DNA of 64,000 bases, taken from contig NZ_AFPK01000074.1 in the NCBI RefSeq assembly GCF_000220525.1, positions 41,635-105,634 on the forward strand, written 5' to 3'. This DNA comes from Ochrovirga pacifica. Lineage in GTDB: Bacteria; Bacteroidota; Bacteroidia; Flavobacteriales; Flavobacteriaceae. Every line of letters starts with the position of its first letter. The stretch's first letter is position 1. The position numbers were made by a program, and so were the translations under genes. This document shows positions 18,993 to 30,100 of the stretch, in pieces. The notes beneath the pieces are model-generated. The model saw only the letters and a list, made by a program, of their open reading frames with translations. It was not told the origin of the DNA and ran no database searches.

Positions 18993-21900
18993 TTAGAACT
19001 GTAATTGCAACCCTAATTTGTATTGAGAAGACATAGGATATTTTCCTGCATCAATCCCTCGGGTGCTTAAGCTTCCTCCTATCTCTGGATCAAAACCAGT
19101 ATACTTCGTAAATGTTAATGGATTTTGTGCTTGAATATATACCCTTAGTTTATTAATCCCTATACTTTGCGAAGTCGCTTTGGGCAATGTATACCCTAAG
19201 GCAACGTTTCTTAGCCTTACATAGGTTCCGTCTTCTAAAAAGTATGTAGAACCTCCTCTAAACGACCTTGTGTTGTTTCCGTTATACCAAGGAATACTTG
19301 CATTTTGATTGTATTGTGTCCAAGAGTAATACAAGTCTTTGTGCACTCCTTCCTGATAAGCATACGCTTTACTACCATTCATTACTTCACCACCAAAGGC
19401 TCCATACCATTGCATTGATAAATCGAAATCTTTGTAGCGTGCATTAAAATTAAGTCCTCCTTCAAAGTCTGGAGTTCCGCTTCCGCTATACACTCTATCA
19501 TCATCTGTAATACGACCGTCTCCTGCATCAGCAATTCCATCACCATCGGTGTCTACTGTTTTTTGATCTACGTACATCAACTCTCCCATTTTTGCACTAG
19601 GATCTATCAACTTATAAGCATCTAGCTGTTCTTGTGTTTTAATAATTCCATCCGTTTGACGTAAAAAGAAAGCAGCAGCTTCGTATCCTTCGGTAATTAC
19701 ACTTACCAACTCTCTAGTTCCTGCATCAGAAATAAAACTTCTATCTAAGTAAATAAAAGGATTGTTAGGTGCTGTTTTGGTAACCTCATTTTTGTTTTTT
19801 GTAAAGGTTGCAGACACATCCCAACTGAATCCTTTTTTATTGTTATGTCTGTATTTAGCAGCCAACTCAATCCCTCGGTTTTCCATATTCCCTACGTTAA
19901 ATACCGTATTTCTGTTTCCCCCTGAAACCCCTGTAGAGGGTGGATTTACTACTTGATACAACAAGTCTCTTTTTTCATTTTTATATATATCGGCAGTAAT
20001 GGTTAATTTGTTTCTAAACAACCCTAAGTCTAGCCCTAAGTTTTGCTCTACATTGGTTTCCCACTGCAACGTTTCATTTGCATAGTCTAACTGTGTAGAT
20101 CCTAAAGCAACAGATGCTGATGTATTTCCTGTTAACACATTAGATGCATAATTACTTCCAAACACATAGTCTATTCCGTTATAGATTACGGACTGATTGC
20201 TGTAAGGTGCAAAACGATCGTTTCCGTTAGTACCAATACTATATCTTAGTTTAAAAGAGTTTGCAATATCTTTTACAGGATCCCAGAAATACTCGTCAGA
20301 GATATTCCACCCTACAGAAACTGATGGGAATAACTTCCATCTGTTGTCCGATCTAAATTGTGAAGACCCATCATATCTTCCACTAGCACTTAATAAATAT
20401 TTCCCAGAATAATTGTATTGCAATCTTACCAAGTTTCCAATTACTACACGTGTATAATCTCTACCTCCTGAGTTAATATCCCAGTTCAACTCGTAATTAT
20501 CTAACACTTCTATTCCTTGGCTGATTGCATTTCTCTTTTCTACAGAATAGTATTCACTATGTGATTTTTCAAAAGTAGTACCTGCCAATATATTGATATT
20601 GTGTTGCCCTATTTTTTTAGTGTAATTTGCAAAAATTTCTGAAGTATATTTGGTATAGTTCGTTGAAGATGTTTGGTTTACAGAAACAGCAGATGGATTA
20701 GAAATCAACTCCCCATCTGTATTGTAGATATCAAACACTGGGGTTAAACGAATGTCTTTACGATCTCTAAAAGTAGCACCAAATCTTCCTGTGATTTTTA
20801 AGTCTTTTAAAGCATCAAATTCAATTTGTACATTTCCTGTCGTACTATTCTCTCTTCTATTATCATCTCTTTGTAAATTTCTAACAGCTCCTGCCAATCT
20901 TCTAGCTTCATTCAATTTCCAATCTTCTGTTGGGTCCGATGTAGATATTTCCGTTAAATTATCCAAAGCATCTGCATCCAAGTCAATAGCAGGTTGATAC
21001 ACTCGGTATCTATAAATCTGATTCATCATTCCGTTAAAAGGGACTTGTTTTTCATCTCTTTTAAACGTAATTCCCGAAGTAATTTTCCATTTCCCTTTGG
21101 TAAATTTAGTGTTAGACCTAACGTTTACTCTTTGATAATCTGAATTGTAAAAAATACCTTCTTGACCATAATAGTTTAAATTCATACTATACGTTAAATC
21201 TTTTTTACCTCCAGATACATTTAAAGAATGGTTTTGAATAGAAGCTGCATCATTTAACAAAATATCTCTTAAATTGGTATTGTTGGTAAAGTAGCTAGCG
21301 TTTCTATGTATGTCATCGTCTACACCTCCTTGTGGTTTGTTTGTGTTAATAGAAGAACGTGTCATACTTAAGTACGTGTACTCTTCTTTGTTCATTAAAT
21401 GAAACTCTGATTGAATGTCTTGAATTCCATATTCTGAATTTAAACGAATATTCATCTCTCCGGCTTTTCCTTGTTTGGTGGTAATTAAAATAACCCCATT
21501 AGAACCACGAACTCCATAAATAGAAGCAGATGCTGCATCTTTTAACACATCAATGGTTTCAATTTCAGAAATACTTAACTGAGGGTCAGAATCAAAAGGA
21601 ATTCCATCTACCACATATAACGGACTATTGTTTCCATCCATTAAAGATCCAAAACCACGAATAACAATATTTGCTTCTTCTCCAGGAGCTCCTGAACTTG
21701 CAGCTACATTTACTCCTGCAACCTGCCCTTGTAAGGCTTGCCCCACGTCTGATGTTGTGGTTTTTTCTAAAACCTCAGCTTTAACCTGAGTAACCGCACC
21801 TGTTACTTCTTTCTTTTTCTGAGTTCCGTACCCTACAACTACTACCTCTTCTAAGTCGGTTAAATTGGCTGTCATGACTACGTTTATAACCTTGTTGTCC

Positions 21901-22199
21901 GCAATAGTTACAGTTTTTGTTGTATACCCCATAGAAGTAAACTGCAATTGCTCTCCTTTTTTTGCTTTGATAGCATACATACCATCAAAATCGGTAAACT
22001 TTGCTTTCTTAGTTCCCAAAACGGTTACCGTTACTCCTAGCAAAGGTTCTCCATTTTCATCTTTTACAGAACCTGATATTCTTTCCTGTGCTTGCATAGC
22101 TATAGTGCTCATAAATAATAAAAGCATTCCTACAAACCATCGTTTTCTTAGCGATTTGCGTTTGCTTTTAACAAGCAATGATTTTAATTCATTTTGCAT
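18993..22199 (-). CDS. SusC/RagA family TonB-linked outer membrane transporter (PUL 1)
   Basis: A 1068-residue TonB-dependent importer. After a signal region ending near AMQAQ there is a carboxypeptidase-regulatory-like domain (about 39-125, ISGSVKDENGEPLLGVTV), the EEVVVVGYGTQKKKEVTGAV linker typical of SusC, a plug domain (about 135-245, with VVDGIPFDSDP and SASIYGVRGSNGVILITTK) and a 22-strand barrel ending in LGLQLQF with a terminal aromatic. It imports oligosaccharides together with the adjacent SusD. It is the first gene of a three-gene operon. The long upstream gap contains possible regulatory repeats but no perfect -7 box that I could identify. Confidence 0.95.
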   Translation of the reverse strand: MQNELKSLLVKSKRKSLRKRWFVGMLLLFMSTIAMQAQERISGSVKDENGEPLLGVTVTVLGTKKAKFTDFDGMYAIKAKKGEQLQFTSMGYTTKTVTIADNKVINVVMTANLTDLEEVVVVGYGTQKKKEVTGAVTQVKAEVLEKTTTSDVGQALQGQVAGVNVAASSGAPGEEANIVIRGFGSLMDGNNSPLYVVDGIPFDSDPQLSISEIETIDVLKDAASASIYGVRGSNGVILITTKQGKAGEMNIRLNSEYGIQDIQSEFHLMNKEEYTYLSMTRSSINTNKPQGGVDDDIHRNASYFTNNTNLRDILLNDAASIQNHSLNVSGGKKDLTYSMNLNYYGQEGIFYNSDYQRVNVRSNTKFTKGKWKITSGITFKRDEKQVPFNGMMNQIYRYRVYQPAIDLDADALDNLTEISTSDPTEDWKLNEARRLAGAVRNLQRDDNRRENSTTGNVQIEFDALKDLKITGRFGATFRDRKDIRLTPVFDIYNTDGELISNPSAVSVNQTSSTNYTKYTSEIFANYTKKIGQHNINILAGTTFEKSHSEYYSVEKRNAISQGIEVLDNYELNWDINSGGRDYTRVVIGNLVRLQYNYSGKYLLSASGRYDGSSQFRSDNRWKLFPSVSVGWNISDEYFWDPVKDIANSFKLRYSIGTNGNDRFAPYSNQSVIYNGIDYVFGSNYASNVLTGNTSASVALGSTQLDYANETLQWETNVEQNLGLDLGLFRNKLTITADIYKNEKRDLLYQVVNPPSTGVSGGNRNTVFNVGNMENRGIELAAKYRHNNKKGFSWDVSATFTKNKNEVTKTAPNNPFIYLDRSFISDAGTRELVSVITEGYEAAAFFLRQTDGIIKTQEQLDAYKLIDPSAKMGELMYVDQKTVDTDGDGIADAGDGRITDDDRVYSGSGTPDFEGGLNFNARYKDFDLSMQWYGAFGGEVMNGSKAYAYQEGVHKDLYYSWTQYNQNASIPWYNGNNTRSFRGGSTYFLEDGTYVRLRNVALGYTLPKATSQSIGINKLRVYIQAQNPLTFTKYTGFDPEIGGSLSTRGIDAGKYPMSSQYKLGLQLQF

Positions 22200-22266
22200 G
22201 AAGGTTTAAGTTTTTAGTTAGTTAATAAGTCCAAAATTGGTTTTTATCTCCTCATTTTGATGAATC

Positions 22267-22314
22267 ATATGTGTAAAACCAAGACAATTATGATTCAATT
22301 ATACGTATAAAACC
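22267..22314 (-). promoter_or_regulatory. Imperfect direct repeat upstream of PUL 1 susC
   Basis: ATATGTGTAAAACC (22267-22280) and ATACGTATAAAACC (22301-22314) match at 12 of 14 positions and are spaced 34 bases apart, about three helix turns. The first overlaps a CATATG that also occurs upstream of the BNR gene. The 332-base gap from 22200 to 22531 otherwise holds the susC leader and, at its right end, a terminator; no gene is visible. Operator function is a guess. Confidence 0.3.
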
Positions 22315-22461
22315 GTTTTATCTATTTAAACAAACCCAATAAAACAAAGACATCAGTTAACATTCTTCAATTTACATATCTATTTTATGCAAAAGACCTA
22401 AAAAAAACACCACCATTAAACCTTTGCTTTATTATTTTATCAACTACCAAAAAATACGCAC

Positions 22462-22507
22462 AAAAAAAACTGCTGTAAAACATAATGTTTTACAGCAGTT
22501 TTTTTTT
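22462..22507. terminator. Intrinsic terminator of the fucosidase-sulfatase-BNR operon
   Basis: A stem of about 20 pairs including CTGCTGTAAAAC and its complement, a five-base loop and long A and T tracts on both sides. It lies 25 bases after the fucosidase stop and separates this operon from susC. Confidence 0.9.
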
Positions 22508-22531
22508 AGCAGCTAAACCAAATAAAAAATC

Positions 22532-24094
22532 TTAGTCTACATGATCCGCTACATTTCCTCCAATATCATTTTCTTTGTAACCTTCTAATGAAATTTTGTA
22601 CGCAATTGCATCATCAGACGGACATACTTTTGGTGCTTGGATTACCAATCCTGTATCATCACGCTTCCACACTACTTTTTCATCACTTCCTAACAGCTCT
22701 ATTTTAGTTATTGGTGAATTTAACACTCCTAATTGCTTGCTCATTGTTTTAATAACAGTAGCTACCTCTGGTTTGTCTAATACAATAGCGTAAACAACTT
22801 TATCACCTTTTTTAGTAAAACGAATGTCGGTATTTCCGTATTCAATTTTCATTTTCTCTTCTACCTTATGTCCTCCTTCTGGCAAACGTGTTGGACCTTC
22901 TCCAAAAACCGTCCAGGGTCTTGTACCATAAATAGCTTCACCGTTAATTTTTAACCAAGCTCCCATATTTAACAACAAGTCTTTCATCTCTTGAGGAATT
23001 TTTCCATCAGGATTTGGGGGTACGTTTAATAACATTGCTCCGTTTTTAGATACGATATCTGCCAAAATATCAATCAACTCGTTTGCGGTTTTAAACTTGG
23101 CATTGGGTCTATAGAACCATGCTCCTGGTGATGTATCTGTTAACCAAGCATCTGCTTTGGGTTGATTTGGACGACCTCTTTCGTAATCTCTAATGGCAGT
23201 GCTTTCTGGAAAAGTAGTTTCTTTATAACAAACCGCTACCTCTTTTCCCCATTTTTTTCCTTGATTGTAGTAATATGCCAAGAATTTTTGTCTTGTTTTC
23301 TCGTCCATTTCTTCCAACCACCAGTCAAACCAAATTAAATCTGGCCGATACACATCTATAAATTCTTTTAATTTTGCCCACCATTCTTTGTAAAAACGCT
23401 TGTCTGGTGTGGTGCTATCTAATTCGTGAGGACTGGTATATAAATCGTAATCTTTAGAATCTACACCTCCATATTTATGAGCTGGTGCGTAGTACATCCA
23501 AGTAAAAGCATGGTGAAAAGATCCCATAAACTTCATTCCTCTTGCTTCTATTTCTTTTTTTAACGCTGCAGATGGATCTATTCCTCCATAGTTCATAGAA
23601 TTCCAACGAGTAGATTTTGCATCCCACATAGCAAAATTGTCGTGGTGCATGGCTACAGGCCCAGCGAATTTAGCCCCAGAAGCCTGAAACAATTCTGCCC
23701 ATTCTTTAGCATCAAACCCTGTAGGTTTAAAATTCTCTATCACAGTTTTGTAACCAAACTCAGCAGGATCTCCATATTTTTCTACGTGATGTAAAAAATT
23801 GTTTCCTGGTTTTCCATTTTTGGTAGGCACTTTTTTTCCATCTTCATACATTTTCATTCCGTGCCATCCACGATAACGTCTGTTAGGATTTGCTCCATTA
23901 AACGCTTCTGATACGGGTCCCCAGTGTGTATAAATTCCAAATTTTGCATCCTGAAACCAAGCTGGTTCTTTGTTTGCTTTGCTTAAAGACTCCCAGTCTG
24001 GTTGAAACTTTTTCTGTGCATGTGCACCGCTAAATGTAACCGAAAAAGCTGATACAACAGCTAGCATTCCTGCTCTCATTTTACTATTTATCAT
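22532..24094 (-). CDS. GH29 alpha-L-fucosidase
   Basis: A 520-residue glycoside hydrolase that releases alpha-L-fucose with retention. A signal peptide ends near GAHAQ (residue 27). The GH29 barrel is recognisable from WFQDAKFGIYTHWGP, the substrate-contact motif HHD (150-152, in MHHDNFAMWDAKST) and the nucleophile D257 in LIWFDWW. LLNVPPNPDGKIP closes the barrel, and a C-terminal beta sandwich follows (about 400-505). The general acid is not conserved between GH29 subfamilies and I cannot place it with certainty. It is the last gene of the operon with two sulfatases and the BNR protein, implying a sulfated fucosylated substrate. An alternative start lies five codons in (MRAGML). Confidence 0.92.
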   Translation of the reverse strand: MINSKMRAGMLAVVSAFSVTFSGAHAQKKFQPDWESLSKANKEPAWFQDAKFGIYTHWGPVSEAFNGANPNRRYRGWHGMKMYEDGKKVPTKNGKPGNNFLHHVEKYGDPAEFGYKTVIENFKPTGFDAKEWAELFQASGAKFAGPVAMHHDNFAMWDAKSTRWNSMNYGGIDPSAALKKEIEARGMKFMGSFHHAFTWMYYAPAHKYGGVDSKDYDLYTSPHELDSTTPDKRFYKEWWAKLKEFIDVYRPDLIWFDWWLEEMDEKTRQKFLAYYYNQGKKWGKEVAVCYKETTFPESTAIRDYERGRPNQPKADAWLTDTSPGAWFYRPNAKFKTANELIDILADIVSKNGAMLLNVPPNPDGKIPQEMKDLLLNMGAWLKINGEAIYGTRPWTVFGEGPTRLPEGGHKVEEKMKIEYGNTDIRFTKKGDKVVYAIVLDKPEVATVIKTMSKQLGVLNSPITKIELLGSDEKVVWKRDDTGLVIQAPKVCPSDDAIAYKISLEGYKENDIGGNVADHVD

Positions 24095-24117
24095 ATTTCT
24101 AGTGATTATTTATTTAA

Positions 24118-25644
24118 TTATATATGTTTTCCTGTAGGTGTTTTTTGATCTCGGTAATGGTTGTACTTATCAAACAATTCTTTTACTTTTTCTTGATATT
24201 TAGGATTATTTACCATATTTCCTGATTCTTTTTCTTGGATGTTTTCTTTTAGATTGAACAAAGCTCTTGGAGTTCTCGTTTTCCAGGTTTTGTCCTTTTT
24301 ATCAAAATCCACAATCAATTTCCAATCATCTTCTATAATAATCCCTTGTTTTCCTGATCCTCCTTGTACCATTAAAAAGGAATGCACATCATTACTCTTT
24401 GGATTTTTTAATACTGGCAACAAATTGTAAGAGTCTACTGCTTGTCCTTTTAGTATTTTAGTATTGGTGATGGCTGCTAATGTTGCCATAATATCCAAAC
24501 CTAATACAGGTTTGTTTATTTTAGCTGATTGTAATTCTTTAGGCCAAGACACAATAAAAGGAACCCTGTGTCCACCTTCATAAGGTTGATTTTTTGCCCC
24601 TCTGTAAATACTACTTACTTTATGTCCTGATTTTGCAGTGTTTTTATCTACCAACAAACCTCCGTTGTCTGATGTGAAAATAAATACCGTATTTTCATAA
24701 ATACCTTCTTTCTTCAACTGTTTGATAAGCATTCCCATTTGCACGTCTAATTCTTTGATCATGTCCATGTGCTTAGAAGGTGTAGTTCCTGCTATTTTTA
24801 TCCCATCCAACTCTTTACAAGGTGTGTGTGGTTTGTGCACCGCTTGTGAGCAGTAATACATAAAAAAAGGTTTTTCCTTTTTTGCATTTTTTTTGATGAA
24901 CTCAATTCCTTTACCAACCAACAAAGGACCAATATGATGAGGATCCCAGTTGGAATCTCCATAGCCTTCATCTTTATCCAATTTCACATTCAGCTTGGCC
25001 ATTTTTTCATTAGTAATCACATCTATTTTAGAGTCTTTATGCAAAGGCATCCATTTGCTATTTTCATAAACCGCATACGGTACGTCTTGTATTCCTGCAG
25101 GCAAAGTAAAGCTGTATTCAAAACCATTATAGTTAGGACCTCCTGCAACAATTTCAGAAATATCTACTCCTAACTCCATCTTTTTTCCTCTTACCTCTTT
25201 GTAAATTTTACCCGGATTGTTTTTATCTCTAAAACTCATTCCTAAATGCCATTTACCAAAAAATCCTGTATGATATCCTGCTTGTTGCATCAACTTACCT
25301 AAGGTTAATTGATTGGGTTTAAATGCTGATGGAGCATAAGAACTCCACACCCCCCAAGGCAATGGACTTTGATGACATCCGTTTCCTGTCATAATTCCAT
25401 AACGAGATGTAGCACACAGGGCTGCTGGAGCATGGGCATTGGTAAATAGAACTCCTTTTTTTGCAATTTTATCTAAATTTGGAGTTTCTAAAATAATTTT
25501 GTTGGAGTGCAATCTTCTATAAGCAGATACATCTCCAGTACCAATATCATCCGCTAAAACGACAATTACATTGGGTTTTTGTTGTGCATTTATTGAGAAA
25601 GCTGTTCCCAATAACAAAACGAATGCGGTTATTTTATTCATCAT
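24118..25644 (-). CDS. S1 family formylglycine sulfatase
   Basis: A 508-residue periplasmic sulfatase with a signal peptide (cleavage near INAQ, residue 21). The first metal site is VLADDIGTGD (D32, D33). The formylglycine motif reads CATSRYGIMTG with C77 as the residue to be oxidised; the usual CxPSR or CxASR has proline or alanine where this has threonine. Downstream blocks are GYHTGFFGKWHLG, FMYYCSQAVHKPH and FIFTSDNGG with further metal and sulfate ligands. It shares its whole architecture with the next sulfatase upstream, so the two arose by duplication. Substrate position is unknown; the fucosidase in the same operon suggests a sulfated fucose or galactose unit. Confidence 0.93.
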   Translation of the reverse strand: MMNKITAFVLLLGTAFSINAQQKPNVIVVLADDIGTGDVSAYRRLHSNKIILETPNLDKIAKKGVLFTNAHAPAALCATSRYGIMTGNGCHQSPLPWGVWSSYAPSAFKPNQLTLGKLMQQAGYHTGFFGKWHLGMSFRDKNNPGKIYKEVRGKKMELGVDISEIVAGGPNYNGFEYSFTLPAGIQDVPYAVYENSKWMPLHKDSKIDVITNEKMAKLNVKLDKDEGYGDSNWDPHHIGPLLVGKGIEFIKKNAKKEKPFFMYYCSQAVHKPHTPCKELDGIKIAGTTPSKHMDMIKELDVQMGMLIKQLKKEGIYENTVFIFTSDNGGLLVDKNTAKSGHKVSSIYRGAKNQPYEGGHRVPFIVSWPKELQSAKINKPVLGLDIMATLAAITNTKILKGQAVDSYNLLPVLKNPKSNDVHSFLMVQGGSGKQGIIIEDDWKLIVDFDKKDKTWKTRTPRALFNLKENIQEKESGNMVNNPKYQEKVKELFDKYNHYRDQKTPTGKHI

Positions 25645-25663
25645 CTTCTTTTATATTTTTTAA

Positions 25664-27196
25664 TTAAAAGTGTTTTCCTGTCATACCCAATCCATCCCTA
25701 GTTTGGTTATACTTTTCTATTAATGACTTTACTTTTTTCTGATACTTTTTATGATTCACTAAATTGTATCGCTCATCTTCAGTATCGTTTGTTTTTAAAT
25801 TGAATAAAGCAATTGGTTTTCTGTCTTTATTAGTCTTATCTTTTTTGTTGATTTGAATGATTAATTTCCAATCTCCTTCAATAATCATTACTTCTCTATG
25901 AGATCCTCCTTGAATCATAATGTGTTTTCTAGAAGGCTTCTCTTCTTCACCTAAGACCAAAGGCAATAAATTATAAGAATCCAAAGCCTGGTTATTCGGA
26001 ATTTGATAAGCTCCAGCAGCAGCAATTGTTGCCATAATATCCATACCTATCACTAAATTCTTATTCTCTCTTACTTCTTTAATTTTCTTTGGCCAAGAAA
26101 CCACAAAGGGAACTCTATGCCCACCTTCGTAAGGATCATTCTTACAGCCTCTGTAAATATCACTTGGCTCATGTCGAGCATTCCAAGTAGCTCCATCTAC
26201 ATGTAAGCCTCCATTATCCGATGTAAAAATGATCAATGTATTGTCATACACTCCTTGTTTTTTCAACTCTTTAACCATCATTCCTACTTGAATATCTAAT
26301 TCCTTCACCATATCTAAATGTTTAGACGGTGTGGTTCTAGCTACTTTTACCCCATCTAATTTCTCAGCGGCCATATGCGGTGTATGTACTGCTTGCGAAC
26401 AGTAATACATAAAGAACGGTTTTCCCTTATTCGAATTATTCGCAATGTATTTTACTGCTTTATTTGCTAAAATGGGGCCAATATCACTTGGCATCCAGTT
26501 AGAATCTCCCAAGCCTGATTTTTTATCCAAAGTAGCTCCTATAGATTCCATATATACCTCGTCAATCAACACTATTTCTGAGTTCTTTTTTAAAGGCAAC
26601 CAATAATCATTTTCATAAATGGCATAAGGCTCATTCTGAATCCCAGAAGGCAACGTCACTGAATAATCAAACCCACTTTGCATAGGACCAAAATCTTTTA
26701 TTTTGGTAATATCTATATTCAAACTCAACTTACCTCTAGTAGCTGAAAACACCTTATTAGGATCGCTCTTTTTAGCAAAACTTGTTCCCAAGTGCCACTT
26801 TCCAAAGAACCCAGTAGTATAACCTGCACGTTGCATTACTCTACCCAGCGTAGGTTGTTTTTTAGTGATAACAGACTGAGCATACCCAGACCAAACTCCC
26901 CACGGCAATGGACTACGGTAATTGTTATTCCCTGTCATGATAGAATAACGAGAAGTGGCACACAACGCTGCAGGAGCATGAGCCTGTGTAAAAAAAACTC
27001 CACGGTCTGTTAACTTATCTATATTAGGTGTTTCTAAAACTACCTTACCTTTATGCAACCTTCGGTAATGTGATATATCTCCTACACCAACATCATCTGC
27101 CAAAATCACTATTACGTTTGGCTTTTGGATTTGTGCATTTACTAGAGTAGAAACTCCGATAGCCAACGCTAAACATGCCAAGATTCTTTTTTTCAT
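25664..27196 (-). CDS. S1 family formylglycine sulfatase, paralogue of the preceding gene
   Basis: A 510-residue secreted sulfatase. The start MKKRILACLALAIG is chosen because it opens a signal peptide ending near LVNAQ and follows the BNR stop by one base; the frame stays open 14 codons further, inside the BNR gene. Motifs are ILADDVGVGD, CATSRYSIMTG with formylglycine candidate C79, GYTTGFFGKWHLG, FMYYCSQAVHTPH and IIFTSDNGG. It shares with its neighbour the same CATSR core, the same HAPAAL lead and the same length, so both belong to one subfamily, with differences concentrated in the middle and C-terminal substrate loops. The pair may act on different positions of one glycan. Confidence 0.93.
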   Translation of the reverse strand: MKKRILACLALAIGVSTLVNAQIQKPNVIVILADDVGVGDISHYRRLHKGKVVLETPNIDKLTDRGVFFTQAHAPAALCATSRYSIMTGNNNYRSPLPWGVWSGYAQSVITKKQPTLGRVMQRAGYTTGFFGKWHLGTSFAKKSDPNKVFSATRGKLSLNIDITKIKDFGPMQSGFDYSVTLPSGIQNEPYAIYENDYWLPLKKNSEIVLIDEVYMESIGATLDKKSGLGDSNWMPSDIGPILANKAVKYIANNSNKGKPFFMYYCSQAVHTPHMAAEKLDGVKVARTTPSKHLDMVKELDIQVGMMVKELKKQGVYDNTLIIFTSDNGGLHVDGATWNARHEPSDIYRGCKNDPYEGGHRVPFVVSWPKKIKEVRENKNLVIGMDIMATIAAAGAYQIPNNQALDSYNLLPLVLGEEEKPSRKHIMIQGGSHREVMIIEGDWKLIIQINKKDKTNKDRKPIALFNLKTNDTEDERYNLVNHKKYQKKVKSLIEKYNQTRDGLGMTGKHF

Positions 27197-27197
27197 T

Positions 27198-30100
27198 TTA
27201 CTTCTTAATAATTTTCTGTGTATTGCTATGAAGCTCATTCTGGATAGACAAGATGTACATTCCGTTGGTTAACTCAGAAAGGTCAATTTGGTTGTTGTAA
27301 TTATTTCCATTTAAAACTTGTACTCCTTGCGCATTAAAAACCTTTACAGTATCTCCTAATTTTAAGCCATAAACATTTAATATTCCACTAGTCGGATTTG
27401 GATGGATCCCTAATTCTCTTAGCATAATTTCATCAAAAAATTCTCCTTGACAATCTTTAGCTCCTTTTACAGTAACAGTGTTTAACCCAGACTGTAATGG
27501 CAATTCTACAAATTCTTCAGAAACTGTTATACGCTGATTATTTAATTGAATAGAGTAAGTATCGCTACCCTTTAACTCTAGTAAAACGCTATGATTCGTT
27601 TTGTTTACCGAACTTGTAACAGCTATTTTTTTGGGCTCTGTAATCTTCACTTCATAGCACCTTCTATCTCTATCTTTTGGTGCAATACACAAGCTATAAG
27701 TACCGGCTTCTAGATTAGAAAACTCTATTGCATCTGTAAAGTTTTTGGTAGTTTCTGTGATTCCATTTCCAGATAAAACGGCAGAATATTCAAACGTTTT
27801 ATTTGTCGTAATTTCAATGTCACCATCTGAGTTATCAGGACAAGTAACCGAAGTAGTTTTTATAGCAATATCATCTGATGAAATGACCGTTGCACTAGGA
27901 TTTTCTTCTTTAGCGACATACCAACCACTTCCACGTGTGGATGCATAATAAGTTCCAGGCCTTGTATAATCTATCGCAATATCATTTACACGTTCAGATT
28001 GTCCGTTTCCTTTGTTGAATTTTACCCAAGTAGCCCCTCCATTTTTTGACAAGTACGTACCTCCATTTCTAAAATCAACTTTTGAATTTGGCAAGGTTGA
28101 AATCATGATAACTTTTGTGTTATACTTAGCTACCTCTACTCTATTTACCCACGGGTAATCAAACAATTGTGTCCATGTTTGCATGCCGTCTGTACTCATC
28201 CACAAACCACCTTGATTGACATTTACGTTTTTAAACCCTGATGTTATATAGGCATTGCCATCAACATCAAAATGAATATCGTTGATACCAGATGCTCCAG
28301 CAATCGCAGTTGTACTGGCCACTTCTGACCAATTTTCTCCTCTGTCTGTAGATTTATACAACCCTCCGTTATTATCCATAACTGCAGCATAAAGAGTATT
28401 GGTATTATTTGGATCAAAAGCAATTCTTGAAACATCTAAAGAAGCTGGCAAACCATTGTTTATTTTTTGCCAAGTTACACCGCCATCGGTAGAGCGATGC
28501 ACACCCCAACTTTGTGCACTATCTCCAACCCACTCTATATCTTTAGAGGATTTTGGTACACAGAAATACATATTATCAGGATTGCTTTTATCAATCATTA
28601 AGCCCACTTGATGTACTGCTTGATCTCCACTTCCTGGAGGAGCTGGTGCCCATGGTTCTGGAATGGCAACACCATGTTCAAACCAATTTGCTCCAGCATC
28701 AATCGTCTTGTAGATCTTACCTCTTCCTGCCTGTCTAAACAAAGTAACAAACCAAGTATTCTTTTCGGTAGGATGGATGGCAATTGCACTTACAGAATGT
28801 TCTAGTCGAATACCATTGCTATTATATACAATGTGCATTACCTCTGCCCCTTGTGCATTAGGTCTTACCTTTTCTCCCTCATTATTGGTTATCCACAAAC
28901 TATTTTCACCTGAGGGACAAAACACTTTTCCGGGCCACAATTCTGATTGATAAAATCCATGACCAGGTACATTACTGTTTCCTGCACCAACCCATCCATC
29001 TAAAGCAGATCCAGACTCATTTGCTTCTTCATCATCAATATCAACCCATGTATTGCCTTTATCGTATGATACTAAACCAATTTTAGCCAACTGAGTGTAC
29101 AATACAGCCCCATCGGCACTAAATTTTACATAATTACATCCTTTGCGTTCGTATCCATCTCTATTCTTCCAATCAGACTTGTACTTAAGTGTTACATTGG
29201 TTCCCATAGGATTGTTTCGCGTTGTTACCCAGTAAGCATCATCGCGACCATTGTTCCAATTTTTACCATTTCTAAAAGTTACAAACCAGTGAGCTCCACC
29301 ATTGGTAGAACGCCATATTTGTCCAGGTTTGAAGTTATTATCAGAAGCATTGGAATACTCATTAACCAGATACAAGTTATTAACATCACTAGGATCTACT
29401 GTAATGGTATTAAAACGGCTACATATTTTAGTTGGCAATACAGGATATGCTGCCTCTGCATCTGTCCAGCTGTTCAATCCAAAATAATATGCTACCGTTT
29501 GATAATAGCTTTTTTTAATATCATTATCGTGATTAAATTTGCTTAAATCAATAAAAACATCTCCATTAATAGCCGTCCATGATTCTCCGCCATCCGTACT
29601 TTTAAACACTCCACCTTTGTCATGCGTTACTGTATTGCCCTGAGCCGTTGTTTGGGCTTTCCAAGTAATATTACTCAACACAAAAAGAGTCACCTGTTGG
29701 GTATCCTCATCGACATGCATGTCCATCGATAAAATCATGTCATGATCGATACCGTTAGATTTTAAACTCCATGTTGCTCCTCCATCCGTACTTTTGTAAA
29801 AACCGTAATTGGTTCCCGCATAAACCACATTGCTTTGATTGGGATCTACTAATATGTGGCTGAATTCTGCACGTGCATCAATCCCCGAATTTGACAAAGT
29901 CCAAGTCTGTCCTTTGTCCGTACTTTTCCACAAGCGACCATTGGCATTTGGATCTAAATAAGCTCCTTTAGGTTGTGCTTGTGGATATAAAATTCTTCCA
30001 TAATGTCTCATTCTACCTGCTCCCAAATACCAAACATTCTCATCCGTAGGATCTACTGAAACCACTGACAAGAAATTAGCTCCTACTTTATTTTGAGCTG

